From contig FWCC01000061.1 of assembly GCA_900169235.1 (NCBI GenBank), positions 1 through 51,210 of the forward strand: a DNA stretch of 51,210 nt, given 5' to 3'. A model generated the notes under the pieces. The model searched no databases and had not been told where the DNA came from. It saw nothing but the letters and a program-made list of their open reading frames with translations. This DNA is from Zarea fungicola (Eukaryota > Ascomycota > Sordariomycetes > Hypocreales > Cordycipitaceae). A program made the translations under genes and the position numbers. Shown in pieces: positions 41,568 to 51,210 of this stretch; the first letter of the stretch is position 1, and every line of letters starts with the position of its first letter.

Positions 41568-41786
41568 TTGACACGGGAGGCGATTCCATGGCGTATCAAG
41601 AATGGCAGCCTGCCAGCGGAGCAGCACGGGTTTCTGGACAATTGGGCCGGCTGGCATAGGGCGAATTTGCTGGGTGAGTTGGTATATGTTGATTCTGCTT
41701 TAGAAGAGATTTTGGGACGCAAGCCCAAGACGGTTGGTGAGCAGGCGGATGAGATTTTCGGGGCTTTAAACGGGCTTGACACCTAA
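41568..41786 (+). pseudogene. C-terminal fragment of an NmrA-like NAD(P)-binding protein gene
   Basis: The frame reads IKNGSLPAEQHGFLDNWAGW, HRANLLGELVYVDSALEEIL and then GRKPKTVGEQADEIF, ending LDT. This resembles the C-terminal end of fungal NmrA-like / isoflavone-reductase-like oxidoreductases. No ATG (the frame opens after TAG with TTG) and no Rossmann-fold N-terminus lie upstream, so it is a relic left by loss or decay of the 5' part. Confidence 0.4.
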
Positions 41787-42490
41787 GACTTCGTTGGAAT
41801 CTAGCATTCTAGATGGATATGGTCAACTGTTCTATTCAGCTTTATGTAGAAATACCGTGTTGAGGCTTCTACAAACTCGTTGATGTAATATGACATGATA
41901 TAAATTTTCAACGTCTATGAATATCTATAAGAGCGTTGGCTGCCTCTTTTGTGTATCTTTGTAAAAATGCGGATTGTCTGAATTGTGTAGGATGTTACAG
42001 GGTAGGTGCACATAAAGGACGACACAAATGGACTAACTCAGAAATATGGGCGGGGTGGCACACTTCAGTCAAGCGGCCACAAGAGTTGTCTCTTTACTTG
42101 GATGCCGAAGTAGAGACAAGTCTGCAGGAGACAGGCGATAAAAGTAATGAAAAACTATCGATTTTAATAATCAGGTTAGAGTAAATTATTTTGATTATAC
42201 GTCTTGAACCTACCGAAGCTCTCTCCTTGCTGGCGCAAGGCCTCTAATTGAAACGATTGAAGTATCTAGTCGCACATCTCAGTCTGGTCTACGATCTGTA
42301 CTATTAGGAGCTCTAGAAAAATTTAATCTGCCACTTCCATTGTGGTAATCATTACCATTGGTAGCATATTCCAATATTAATCATACTAAGAAATGGTAGT
42401 CAATCCACTGGCATGGCACGCCTTCTTTGGTGCGTGATTTCGCTTCTGCTGCCCAAACTACCGCGACATTAATTGAGGATTGCCTTGATG
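41787..42490. other. Gene-less AT-rich stretch
   Basis: Short frames without recognisable content (for example 41936-42184). Probably decayed repeat DNA. Confidence 0.35.
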
Positions 42491-42492
42491 TA

Positions 42493-42770
42493 CAGTGGGT
42501 GGCAATAAGTTTGAACACCCTTCAAAGTACCTTTTAAGCCACATATCGTAGCATAGCCTCGTTTGGTTGTTGCTGGCTCAACCGAATACGCTGCTTTTGG
42601 TGTTTTAAAAATACTCCCCTTTTTCCTCTATAAGTCTCTTAAGGATGGGTCGGGGAAAGAAAATCAATCTACTCCGAAAAAGCCGTACGAAACTTTACCC
42701 TAGCATCGTTTCCTACAGCGGTTGATTGCATACCAGTCAAGGTGTCAGTCGCCACATTGGTTTGTTAAAC
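42493..42770 (+). mobile_element. 5' end of a Tc1/mariner-type transposon (relic)
   Basis: After a TA dinucleotide (42491-42492), the sequence CAGTGGGTGGCAATAAGTTT followed by GAACACCC has the form of a Tc1-type terminal repeat. About 150 bp on, an ATG at 42645 begins MGRGKKINLLRKSRTKLYP, like the start of Tc1-family transposases (MGRGKxLxxxxRxx), and is soon interrupted. No 3' terminal repeat was found in the window. Confidence 0.65.
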
Positions 42771-43326
42771 GGCTTGGCCTAGTGGAAGTACACTTACGGC
42801 GGAGCTAGTACTAGCTATGAGCTCCGCAGTTATTTTGATTCGACCTGAGAGGCCGTCCCCTGCATAAGAGGATAGACGGTTTCCACCGCATCCCCTCGGC
42901 CCCTTTTCAACGTAAACAAGCTATCTTGGCAGGTCAAGGGCACCCTCATGCAAGCTCTATGCATGACTATTGATGTTTCAGTCTCCGTAGATAGGAATCC
43001 AACCGCCTAAGGAATAGCTACCCTACCAACTAGTCACTACTGATAAAACATGGCATGTGAAAAGTTAGTATAGGAACGACAAGACGGAGACGATTGGAAA
43101 TAGGAACAAAGCTGAGAACCACTCAAAATATACCTTAACAGGTCTAGAGAGCCCTGTCGGCCGGAAGTAACCAAGGCTAATAATGCTTCAAATACATTCT
43201 CAATGACTGGAAATCTAGCACCATTTTCCAACTATTTGAGCATCCCGCCTCGTAGCACCTTCCATCCCTTTTCTTGCTTATTGTCAATAGCAATAAGTCT
43301 TCTAGTGAGAACAGCCCCTCCTCTCT
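42771..43326. other. Gene-less stretch after the Tc1 relic
   Basis: No supported gene. Probably decayed transposon and intergenic DNA. Confidence 0.35.
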
Positions 43327-43725
43327 TTAACAATTATAGTATAATTCAAGTGCCATGTGATTGTTATCAATAGTCACCTCAGTGCAACCCCAGGTTTGTA
43401 AAGTGTGGATTCCAATATGCTGTTCTGGACCCTGACAACCAAAGCCGGCGAAGAGCGACCCAGTCGGATAGGCAGGGTCCCACTTGCTGTCTTTCTTTAG
43501 ACCAACCGACTTGATACCCTGCGGCAATAGCCGGCATACACCCCCACAACCAAAATCATCAACTGTAAAGACGGGATCACAACCACACCCGCTGCATGTA
43601 TAAGCGTAGAAGTGGTGGTGAGTATTATCACGGGATTCCAGATCGGTGCCTGCTAAATTGTTTGGCAGCCCATGGCATACGGTGGTTGCTAAGCCAAGAA
43701 CCGAGATTGCAATGCCGAGAAACAT
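43327..43725 (-). CDS. Small secreted cysteine-rich protein (132 aa)
   Basis: The start is the ATG before FLGIAISVLGLATTVCHG, a good signal peptide; the frame is open farther upstream but that part is not secretory. The mature protein has eight Cys: YTCSGCGCDPVF, FGCGGVCRLLP, GFGCQGPE, WGCTEV and a C-terminal YYNC. The pattern (Cys-x2-Cys-x-Cys early, terminal Cys) is that of effector-like small secreted proteins. No named family recognised. A TATAAATAG lies about 143 bp upstream. It sits in gene-poor, repeat-rich DNA, a typical setting for effectors. Confidence 0.6.
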   Translation of the reverse strand: MFLGIAISVLGLATTVCHGLPNNLAGTDLESRDNTHHHFYAYTCSGCGCDPVFTVDDFGCGGVCRLLPQGIKSVGLKKDSKWDPAYPTGSLFAGFGCQGPEQHIGIHTLQTWGCTEVTIDNNHMALELYYNC

Positions 43726-43867
43726 GATGGGCAACAAGAGAGATTTTGTGTGAGAGGCTTTCAGCGTATGTGGCTCGACGATTATAGTGGAAGTAGCTTG
43801 GTGAAATGTAGAAATTTGGAATGCAGTGCTGAGGAGCCGGCCCATATCAACATGGGAGTGAAGCTGT

Positions 43868-43876
43868 CTATTTATA
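43868..43876 (-). promoter_or_regulatory. TATA box of the small secreted protein gene
   Basis: TATAAATAG on the minus strand, about 143 bp upstream of the ATG at 43725. Confidence 0.45.
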
Positions 43877-45337
43877 CATATGTATAACGTTCTGATTAGG
43901 AGCTTGAGGCATTTCCCTTGAATAATCTATCTTCTTTCTTACGTGAGATTTTAGCACAAGGTAATAAGGAAATACCCCTAACTACTAGGTCTCTTAGCAA
44001 AGTAGTATCTAGCTTGGGTGGAGTTCTAGTAGGCAACATATCCTAACAGTAGCTTCTTTGCCCTGTTGCCGCTTCAGCCTTCTCGTCGTTAACTGGGTAT
44101 TGATGAACGCCTCTAAGTGGGTGATATAAGCCGTATATAATCTGTGAATGCCGTCAAAATAGGCGGCCGAGATGCTTTCTAGATGGTCACAGAATACAAG
44201 CATAATTGGCATCTTGTACGTAACACACGGGGTTTGCACTGTGATATCTCATGCCCGAATACGTCCGTGTATCTTAACTGCTACATGCACTACAACTGTT
44301 TCTGCTCTTCAAACTACTGGCCTCTAGCTAAGCCTAGCATGTCTGTCCACGTGTACTGCTAAAACCCTGATTCTTGCTGCTCATTTGTGGTTATTTACTG
44401 CTCGGATTTTCCCAATCACTCAGGCGGCACATCGCCTATTGGTCCAGTCAAATTGTGAGACATATTGGCAAAATCAACTAGATAAACAGAAGGGCCGTTG
44501 ACTAGAGTAGTGCTTACTGCATAACCAACAGCTGAGCCTCCGCTACATTGGTATGGCTACCACAAGTACTATTAAAATTTTCGTCTGGCTACTAAACTCC
44601 GATGAGGTTACCGTAAAATTGGCTGAAAACTGCTGAATTAGTTGATACTTTGCTGGATCAAGCTTAACTCATGCCAGCCAAAGTAACGTTGTACTAGCAT
44701 TTCGGCTTATACAGAGGAATTTATCCGTGTCACGTTAAGTGAATGAGAAATGGAGCAGACCATTTGCCCGATATCGTAAGTTTTGAAATTGCCGTTAGCT
44801 TTCCGGTCCGCAGCTGCCGGGATCAAGCCCCACATCGGCTTTCAGATTATACATTACCTCTAAAGCCGCCAGCCAGGACCTTCCTGGCGTCATCCCAGGG
44901 AGCCTGGCCACGGCTGAGTGGCGGTTGACTTCTTTCAAAGACCTAATTAATCGAATACTTAAATACATAGACCGCCTTGGGCAGTTGTGCCGACCTCATC
45001 TTAACCTCCAAGACTCTGCATGTGCCGGTCATACCGCACACGCTAGCCGAGCACTTAGATAAAAGCTTGTGCTAAGTTACGAAATCTTGAGTCAGCCCTT
45101 ATAAATCCGGTTCAAGCCACCAGATTTTGCGCACATTAGGGCTAGCGTATTATATTAGGAAGCTAACTACATGAAAGGATAAGGAGAAAACTGGAAACGA
45201 AGGAGAATGAATGAAGCCTGGGAAAAAAGGGTAATCAGGGAACAATACCGGTATAAAAAGCGTTACTATATTTAGGTAACAAGAGTGCCCAGCTGAATAT
45301 CCAATTACCCTGTAATCAGCGCTCCTAATAGTCTAGA
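43877..45337. other. Gene-less AT-rich accessory DNA
   Basis: No supported gene over about 1.5 kb. Short frames (44009-44239, 44743-44928) have no recognisable motifs. Likely decayed repeats. Confidence 0.4.
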
Positions 45338-45338
45338 C

Positions 45339-45545
45339 TGTCGGTTTGAAAGCTTCAAACTGTCGTTTCGGTCCATCTGACTTGCTCGGACCGAACCAGC
45401 TGTCTATTTAGCCAAACTAAACCAGCAGTCTGTCGAGCTTTATTAGACTGGACCAGTAGTCCGTCTAAGCCTACTAGACCGAACTGTTAGTCCGTCTGAA
45501 CCTGCCAGACCGAACTACACTAGAGACTGCGGTCTAGACTAATAA
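45339..45545. repeat. Cluster of 31-bp tandem repeats, left cluster
   Basis: Three exact-period 31-bp units start at 45422, 45453 and 45484 (CCAG(C/T)AGTC(T/C)GTC... ending AGAC(T/C)G(G/A)A), with shorter degenerate units before them back to about 45339. The consensus includes AGTCCGTCTGAACCTGCCAG. Confidence 0.85.
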
Positions 45546-46969
45546 TCTCCTAACGATAGTAATATTATGCTCTTTATGCTAATAATAAATAATATTAAAC
45601 GATCCACCTAAGTAATTATATCTTTTTTCTCTCTTCTTATTAAAGTAGGGCTAGTAGCGCCTTTGTTTTATTTTATTAGATCTCACCTAAGCTGTTAGTA
45701 TGCTCTTCCCTTCCTCTATTTGGCAATGCTTCTAGATGGGAGAGGTCCTTTTTTGGGTGATGCTTGTAGTCGACAGCGATGACGGTGTCAGTGAAAAAGC
45801 CCTTGTTTGGCTGTTGGAGCCATCTAGGTGGCTGGCGCTGCTAATTGTACTAGTATTGTTAGAGAAATCGACGATAGATATGGTCTAATAGACGGTGAGT
45901 AGATGGCCGTAGTGGTGATGGGTAGAGTATGATGTTTCTGGGTTATCTGTCTCACTTTCCTTTAAATCTTCCACGGTGGGCATAGGCAGTACCCTGCCTT
46001 TATGTTAGTTATAGATGAGCACGTAGCTCTTGTTTGGTCTGGTCTTTTGTATTGCCTTTGAGATGTTTGAGAATGGATTGGTTTTAGTGTCCTATTATTT
46101 GTTTTTGTGTCTATAAGAAATAAGGAGTGCGGTTAACTTTGTAGTTGCTAGTTATTTAGTTCTCTGAGTGTGGCTTTTATGTTTAGTAGCTAACTAATTG
46201 CTCCTCTGGGAGTTAAGCGCGAAACTGCACGCGCACCTATAATCTACTATGGGCATTTCCTAGCTTGGCTCTTATTGATGCGTACTAGCTAATTAATTAC
46301 TATAATAAGGACTAGATTAGATTAGTAAAAAGGATAATAATACTTTATATATTGTTTGATTACTTAGATTAAGAGGTAAGAGATATATATGGTGCACGGG
46401 CGGCGACACGTTGACGCGTTAAGTGCCCTTATTTCCTACTACCCTACCCTACTACCGCCACTAATGGTCTCGTTAGAGTCGTTAGGTTCACACGGTAAGC
46501 TAAATGGTCTTTAAATATAGAGCATAATAGTACATAATGGAATAAACTATTTTGTATATTGTGATAAAGACGATATGTACCTAGTGCATTGTAATGGTGA
46601 GATATATATCTTCTTAGAGTAAATAATGTGGTATTTTGGGTTCACTATAGAATTTTGAGAAATATAATATAGATGCCATTTTTATTAATCTATAATTTAT
46701 TTCGCCTAGCGCTGTTGGTGAAGCTTACCTAATGTCTATTATACTTATAATTATATGGCCATGATATAGGATGGTTTATGGCAGTTGTAAGTACGATGGT
46801 TTTAGTATAAAAGTATATGGGAGGCCATACACCTGTAGTAAAGCATAACTGTACCTACTAATAAGTCTTAGCGTTGCTCTCTAAATAGTGCCTGGACACG
46901 TTGGATTTCGTTATAGGTAAAGTGACGTTTGCAGCAGGCAATCGATTAGGAAGGGGGCCGTCTGATATG
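45546..46969. other. AT-rich region between the two repeat clusters
   Basis: Very AT-rich, rich in TAATA/TTAG words, with no frame of interest. It may be the interior of a large decayed element bounded by the repeat clusters. Confidence 0.4.
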
Positions 46970-47072
46970 ACCGGGATCTTGAGCAGACTGGTAGTGGGAC
47001 TGTTAGTCTGTGGCCCTTGGACCGGACTATCAGTCGGTCTGCAAATGTCAGACTGAACCGCCAGTTCAGTCC
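46970..47072. repeat. Cluster of related 27-31-bp repeats, right cluster
   Basis: Units start at about 47000, 47027 and 47058 and share CTGTTAGTC, GGACCGGACT and CAGACTGAACC with the left cluster 1.5 kb away, in the same orientation. Confidence 0.7.
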
Positions 47073-47113
47073 AGCTCCTCTAGCTGCCGGCGATGCCGAG
47101 ACTGTAACTCTCG

Positions 47114-47446
47114 TTATAGATCGTCTAGCATAGCCTTTTTGGCACCCTTTCCCTGAATTTTTCTTAAAGTGGATAGGTTTTGTTTATTTAGGCTTATTTG
47201 TTTAGTTTTCCTTGCCTGGCTGAATGCTTTTATCTGGGCGTAGAATGTAGCGTTGAAAGCTGCTAATTCTTCTTTATGCTTGGCTTTTTGATCCTTTGCG
47301 ATGCATCTGTTGTGAATACTGGTGCTGCATAGGTGCTGCTTCTGGATGGCATAAAAGTAAACTTTTGACGCCGGCACCACGGAGCTTGGGCTTACGGGTG
47401 GCAGCTTACGGCCACTGCAATGGGCAGCGCCACGAATAATTGTCAA
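47114..47446 (-). CDS. Hypothetical protein fragment, basic (up to 110 aa)
   Basis: The C-terminal half is lysine-rich and helical (KHKEELAAFNATFYAQIKAF, then SLNKQNLSTLRKIQGKGAKK). The composition could fit a transposon-derived or nucleic-acid-binding fragment, but I recognise no family, and it lies beside the repeat cluster. The N-terminal half is not convincing. Confidence 0.25.
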   Translation of the reverse strand: MTIIRGAAHCSGRKLPPVSPSSVVPASKVYFYAIQKQHLCSTSIHNRCIAKDQKAKHKEELAAFNATFYAQIKAFSQARKTKQISLNKQNLSTLRKIQGKGAKKAMLDDL

Positions 47447-47707
47447 TTCGGATTTAACAGCAGGCCCACTGTCAGTTTTATGTCCGAGGAACGCATTGCC
47501 GAGCTTTAGGTATCAGCTGGAACGACTAACTGGCAGGATTAACCTAGAACTGCAGTCAGTGTCTGACTCAGTGTTTGTATGCACCCTGTAATTTCTGGTA
47601 GCTCCATGCGCCTGATTATCCACGAATCAACGTGATGACAAGTGCATAGAGCTGCTGAGGCACTGAGCGCAAGCGGATGTCTCGGAAAGTCGCGATTGAC
47701 TTCTTGT

Positions 47708-47716
47708 TATATTTAA
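47708..47716 (+). promoter_or_regulatory. TATA-like box of the pepsin-like protein gene
   Basis: TATATTTAA about 80 bp upstream of the ATG at 47790. Confidence 0.4.
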
Positions 47717-47789
47717 GAGAGTCCAGGGCCGAGGGAATTGATCTATGAATCTAGACATATCTTCCTAAGAAAAGAACGGCTTTCCAAGT

Positions 47790-49111
47790 ATGCGTGCCGT
47801 CTATAAAACCGTCGCGACAACCTTGGCAGTACAATCTGCTTGGGCAACCTCGAAAGCCCATCTAAACTTCAATCTAAGTTACAATCTAAACGATGACGGG
47901 CTTGGAAGTTTGTACTTCATCGATGTGGCGGTTGGGCAACCGCCCCAACCACAGCGTCTCGCTCTGGACACGTCATCGGCGGACATTTTGCTGCACAGTA
48001 CGGCAGATGCTGATTATTTGCAGAGCTGTGCAGCGCGGACTCCTCCAACGTGCTTTCCAACCTGTGAGCAGTAGCCAACCCTCCAAATCTCATAGTTCTA
48101 ACTATATTAGACAACAATAAGACCTCTGCTACGTACGCTGAGGTTGGGCCAGGAACCTATAGTCCAATACTCGGTGGCGTGTCGAGCAAGGGCTCATACA
48201 TCAAGGAGACTTTGACTCTGGGGTCATCTATTGTCAAGGGACAAACGATGGCAAGCACGTGGAGCAGCGAGCTGCCTGTCGGTATTCTGGGTCTTGCCCC
48301 TCCGAAAGACGAGTTCGGTTCCAGTGCAGGCACATTCCGAAGGTACCCAACGACATTACAGAGTTTGGCATCGCATCATCTTATTTCGCATCCGTCTTTC
48401 AGTCTTTGGCTAGATCCCGAAAGCTCCGAGCCTCGCGACTTCAAGGGTCACATCGACTTTGGGGTCTTTGATACGTCGTTGTTCACAGGGCGACTGGTGA
48501 CTCTTCCAGTGGTCTCAAATCGGACGACAGCACTCGATAAGGATCCGTTCAATTGGAACGTTGCGCTGGGCGCGATATCAAAAGCAAACACACCCAAGAA
48601 TGCAGTCGTTGGCCGTCCCTTGTCTTGCACCATTGAGTCTGGGTCGACATTTTTCTCTTTTAACAATGCAAGCTTTTTTGAGCTTGCAAGCCAGTTCCCA
48701 ACGGCCACTGTAAACCGCAGCATACCAGGACTGACATTCTACAACGTGCCGTGCTCGGAAAGGCATAATGCGGCAAACAGCCTGGAATTCACGCTTTTTG
48801 ACCCCCGTGACTCAAAGGTGAAATTCAAGTTTGTTGTTCCCTCGGAGCAGGTCATATGGCCCTCGAACCTGGTGATTTCTGGTACGGATCCTGCCACGTG
48901 CGCAATCAATGCACTGTCGTGGGAGGAGGCCTTTGCTGGCAGCGCGCTGCTCGAGAAATATGAATGCATAATTGGCAGCGCTGCGTTAAAATCGGTATAT
49001 TTGGTGTTTGATTTGGACAATCTGCAAATAAGTTTCGCACAAGCCACGCCAAAGCGTCGGCCTTCTTCATATAGAGACATCACTAAAACCTTAGTTTCTG
49101 AGGCCTATTAG
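47790..49111 (+). CDS. Secreted pepsin-like (A1 family) protein with altered catalytic residues (424 aa, two exons)
   Basis: Exons 47790-48063 and 48111-49111; the 47-bp intron has TTCTAACTATATTAG at its end and restores PTYNNKTSATYAEVGPGTYS. Signal peptide-like N-terminus (MRAVYKTVATTLAVQSAWAT). The A1 fold is clear: YFIDVAVGQPPQPQRLALDT, the first active-site loop LDTSSADILLHS (normally D-T-G-S), SSELPVGILGLAPP, DFGVFDTSLFTGRLVTLPV and the C-terminal lobe. The second active-site loop is LSCTIESGSTFFSFN: the catalytic Asp of D-(S/T)-G-(S/T) is Glu and the first loop Gly is Ser. Candidapepsin/yapsin-like proteins of this length are usual in fungi, but this one is probably inactive or strongly altered. 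Five Cys in the mature chain. Confidence 0.85.
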
Positions 49112-49112
49112 T

Positions 49113-49660
49113 CTACAGGTCATTATGCAATCTAAAATTATGTATTTCGCATGTATAACCTGGTTTACATGCTATAGATGTGATCGTATCACAATTGGTA
49201 TAGATATCTTGGGAAGGACTCGTTGCGTCGATACCCCCGCTGTGGTGTGACGAACGCCGGATATCACCTAGGCTGCTGCGGCCAACAAGCTCCTTTAAAC
49301 TGTCCAAGTCACTTTGTATGCGGTCAATCTTCCTCTAGATGCCGCTTTTGGCACTGGGGGCTGCGTCGTTGCTCGCAGGAGGATCGTCGATGTATAACTA
49401 ACGTCTTTCCCATCTGTTGCATTGACATAATCCTGTGCAAATTAAGTTCCTATTAGCTATGTCTAACCTATTTTTTTGACTGTGTCTTTTTCTTTTTTTT
49501 TTTTTTACAAATTGTGGCGAAACTTTTTGAGTTCGCAATAGATTACCCTTTTGCGGCAATGCCTGCCACATGCCTGGCATGCTTACCATGGGGACTTTTG
49601 AAGATGCGCCGCTGAATGGCGTCAAGCAGCCGCCACACATGCTCACATGTAAAGCGTATT
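49113..49660 (-). pseudogene. Relic of a Zn2Cys6-type transcription factor N-terminus
   Basis: On the minus strand, HCRKRVIYCELKKFRHNL (about 49500-49565) resembles the C-x2-C-R-K-R-K-x-x-C half of a Zn2Cys6 cluster, then stops. Downstream, after an acceptor-like GACGTTAG, another frame reads DDPPASNDAAPSAKSGI, a TAG, then RKIDRIQSDLDSLKELVGRS. The last piece is typical of the helical linker after such DNA-binding domains. The TAG may be a mutated CAG. Frames do not join, so this is a decayed fragment; the assignment rests on two short motifs. Confidence 0.35.
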
Positions 49661-51210
49661 GACATAGCCAACAGATGGACGGCTGCGAGCCGACTCTTTG
49701 CGTAGCATTACATTGCTGTAATTATAGGCACAGTTACACACTACGGGAGTAGCCTGGAGTTAAGCCTTGATGGTTCTGTTTCATTTGATCAAAAAATCGA
49801 TTCCTGTCACTACCCAGTACCTGAGCCTGCGGAAACTTGGCGTTGAGCCCAAGTGCAATGGTTTAAATGAACAGAAACCAAAACCAAAAGCGGTCTTGTT
49901 ATTCGCCAGTATTAGAGGAACCCGCCCACTTCAACGCCATTAGCCACCAACCAACTGGTCAAAAAGCGGTTGGGTATTCCGTAGAAGAGCCCAGGCAGGA
50001 GGAGGAGTACGTGAACAGTGGAAAATGGAGTGACTAGTGGACAAGTGGACGAGTGGACAAGAAATAAGCTGTTTTTCAGGAACGACGAGCCAAAAAGCCA
50101 CTAACGAGCGGTGATGTGGCTATAGCCCCCCGCGGCACCATGCTACTCTCCAAACTCACTCTCCATGCTGCTATTCCCTTCTCCACACCTGCCCGTCCTG
50201 CCATCAAACTGGTTTCTCAATTCGATACCATGGCCAGCCGAGCTGCGGCATACAGTCCTGATACTGTAGTTGATTGAAAATCTATTTTTTTTTCGGGCTT
50301 GGAACTACTGCAGTTGGACTGCGGCATCGCATAGTGGATAACAAGGCATGTGAACGAGTAGGTTTCTGCAGACATACGGATGGCACGATGCCACCACCGC
50401 TTCGCCCCTTGTCTGCTTGCCAACACTTGGGAGCCTCGCTATCTGGCTAGCAGGGATCATTTCTTTCGTTGCTCACAATGACGAGCTAGTCAAAGGAGTA
50501 GGCAACCAGCGTTACTCCACTCACAGAGAACTCTGACACACAGCTCGCTTCTTTTTGCTTCGCGCGAGCATTGGTAACTGGCCGGTTATGCCCTGTCATA
50601 CTTTTGGCAGCCGGCCTCCCCACTCTCACCAATTTCTTGGCGGCTTCGAACAACTGCCGCCCTGCTCCAGAATTGCCGCGGCGTTTTCTGTCTAAGTTGC
50701 CGATAAAGGAGGCACTTTTCCTGAAGCTAAGAGTTTCAATGAGAAAACTCTAGTCCCGAATAGCTCTTAGCTGTGGAGTGTTATTTTTTCAAGTCTAAAA
50801 TAGAAGAGCATTTTGGGAACAAAGGTTGGCGGCCGGCGGCCGCCACCATTAGAGACAAAGTCGTATAGCTGCATGACGGCGGATGGGCATCGCATTTGTG
50901 TTACTACTCCACGTCGCTTGGATCCAACATGTTGCACATGGCGTATGCAGCCCTGTGAAGTTGCACGCACACACTTGAGGTTGGAGGGCTGGTAAATCAG
51001 TCTACTATCCCGTCTGTCCAGTTGACGGGCCTTTGGCCCACTCGATGGACCGGCGCCGCAGAAGCCCGATGGGCATAATAAATTAAATCAAATTAAAAAC
51101 TTGGAAAATCTTAGCTACGCGTGATACCCACCACATTCTGTAGTGGGTGCTCACCACCTTCGTGACCACGCCACCTCCGTGACCACCTTGTCGCGACCTT
51201 TTGACTTCGA
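49661..51210. other. Gene-less right end of window
   Basis: No supported gene in about 1.5 kb. Features seen: GTGGACAAGTGGACGAGTGG short repeats at 50036-50062, an imperfect hairpin ACCCACCACA..TAGTGGGT at 51127-51149, and a CCGTGACCAC-type direct repeat near 51160-51190, which may continue beyond the window. Confidence 0.4.

Noticed and set aside
49223..49456. Plus-strand Cys-rich 77-codon frame as a secreted protein
   Set aside because: No signal peptide, and the minus strand in the same place carries transcription-factor-like motifs.
51127..51190. CRISPR-like or transposon-end repeats at the right edge
   Set aside because: Only one hairpin and two imperfect direct repeats; too few units, and CRISPR is not expected in a fungus.
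1..51210. tRNA or rRNA genes
   Set aside because: I looked for T-loop GGTTCRANNCC words with matching acceptor stems and found none convincing; this was by eye, so a tRNA scan would be decisive.

Overview
The window is filamentous ascomycete chromosomal DNA, most likely from a hypocrealean Sordariomycete. Evidence: spliced genes with short introns (about 47-145 bp, GT..AG, CTAAC-type branch sites), GC-rich codon use in housekeeping genes, LysM and WSC cell-wall proteins, a killer-toxin-like GH18 chitinase relic, 2EXR-family genes, and RIP-like decay of repeats. The species cannot be fixed from the sequence. Two short N runs (about 17122-17123 and 41260-41261) mark assembly gaps.

Layout. (A) 1-13.5 kb, accessory: an F-box/ankyrin/CPCC fusion protein, a monocarboxylate-type MFS transporter in five exons, then a cell-wall-interaction block in which three paralogous 2EXR genes alternate with a broken multi-LysM gene, a broken LysM/GH18 chitinase gene and an intact LysM-WSC secreted protein. 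A segment holding a 2EXR gene and its upstream DNA is duplicated. One copy has an almost perfect 430-bp MITE with an 8-bp target duplication; the other copy shows G/C to A/T drift as expected from RIP. (B) 14-33.6 kb, conserved core: cytochrome b5/acyl-CoA dehydrogenase fusion, a small secreted protein with a poly-C intron, a seven-knuckle Gis2/CNBP protein, the Sae2/CtIP resection factor, a Ubp3/USP10-type deubiquitinase, complex III subunit 7, a DUF1304 membrane protein, a mitochondrial NAD+-type carrier and a tiny membrane-anchor gene. (C) 34-51 kb, AT-richer accessory DNA with sparse genes: an APH-like pseudokinase, several secreted proteins (an ADP-ribosyltransferase-like candidate, a metallo-beta-lactamase-fold protein, a small Cys-rich protein, a pepsin-like protein with a changed catalytic Asp), LTR and Tc1/mariner relics, 31-bp repeat clusters and gene relics (NmrA-like, Zn2Cys6-like).

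The core genes are unrelated housekeeping functions that are simply neighbours. The two flanks look like fast-evolving, repeat-rich compartments enriched in secreted proteins and in enzyme families with altered catalytic residues. The most notable features are the 2EXR/LysM/chitinase block, the F-box-ankyrin-CPCC fusion, and the recurrence of predicted inactive enzyme folds (kinase, pepsin, MBL) in the right flank.
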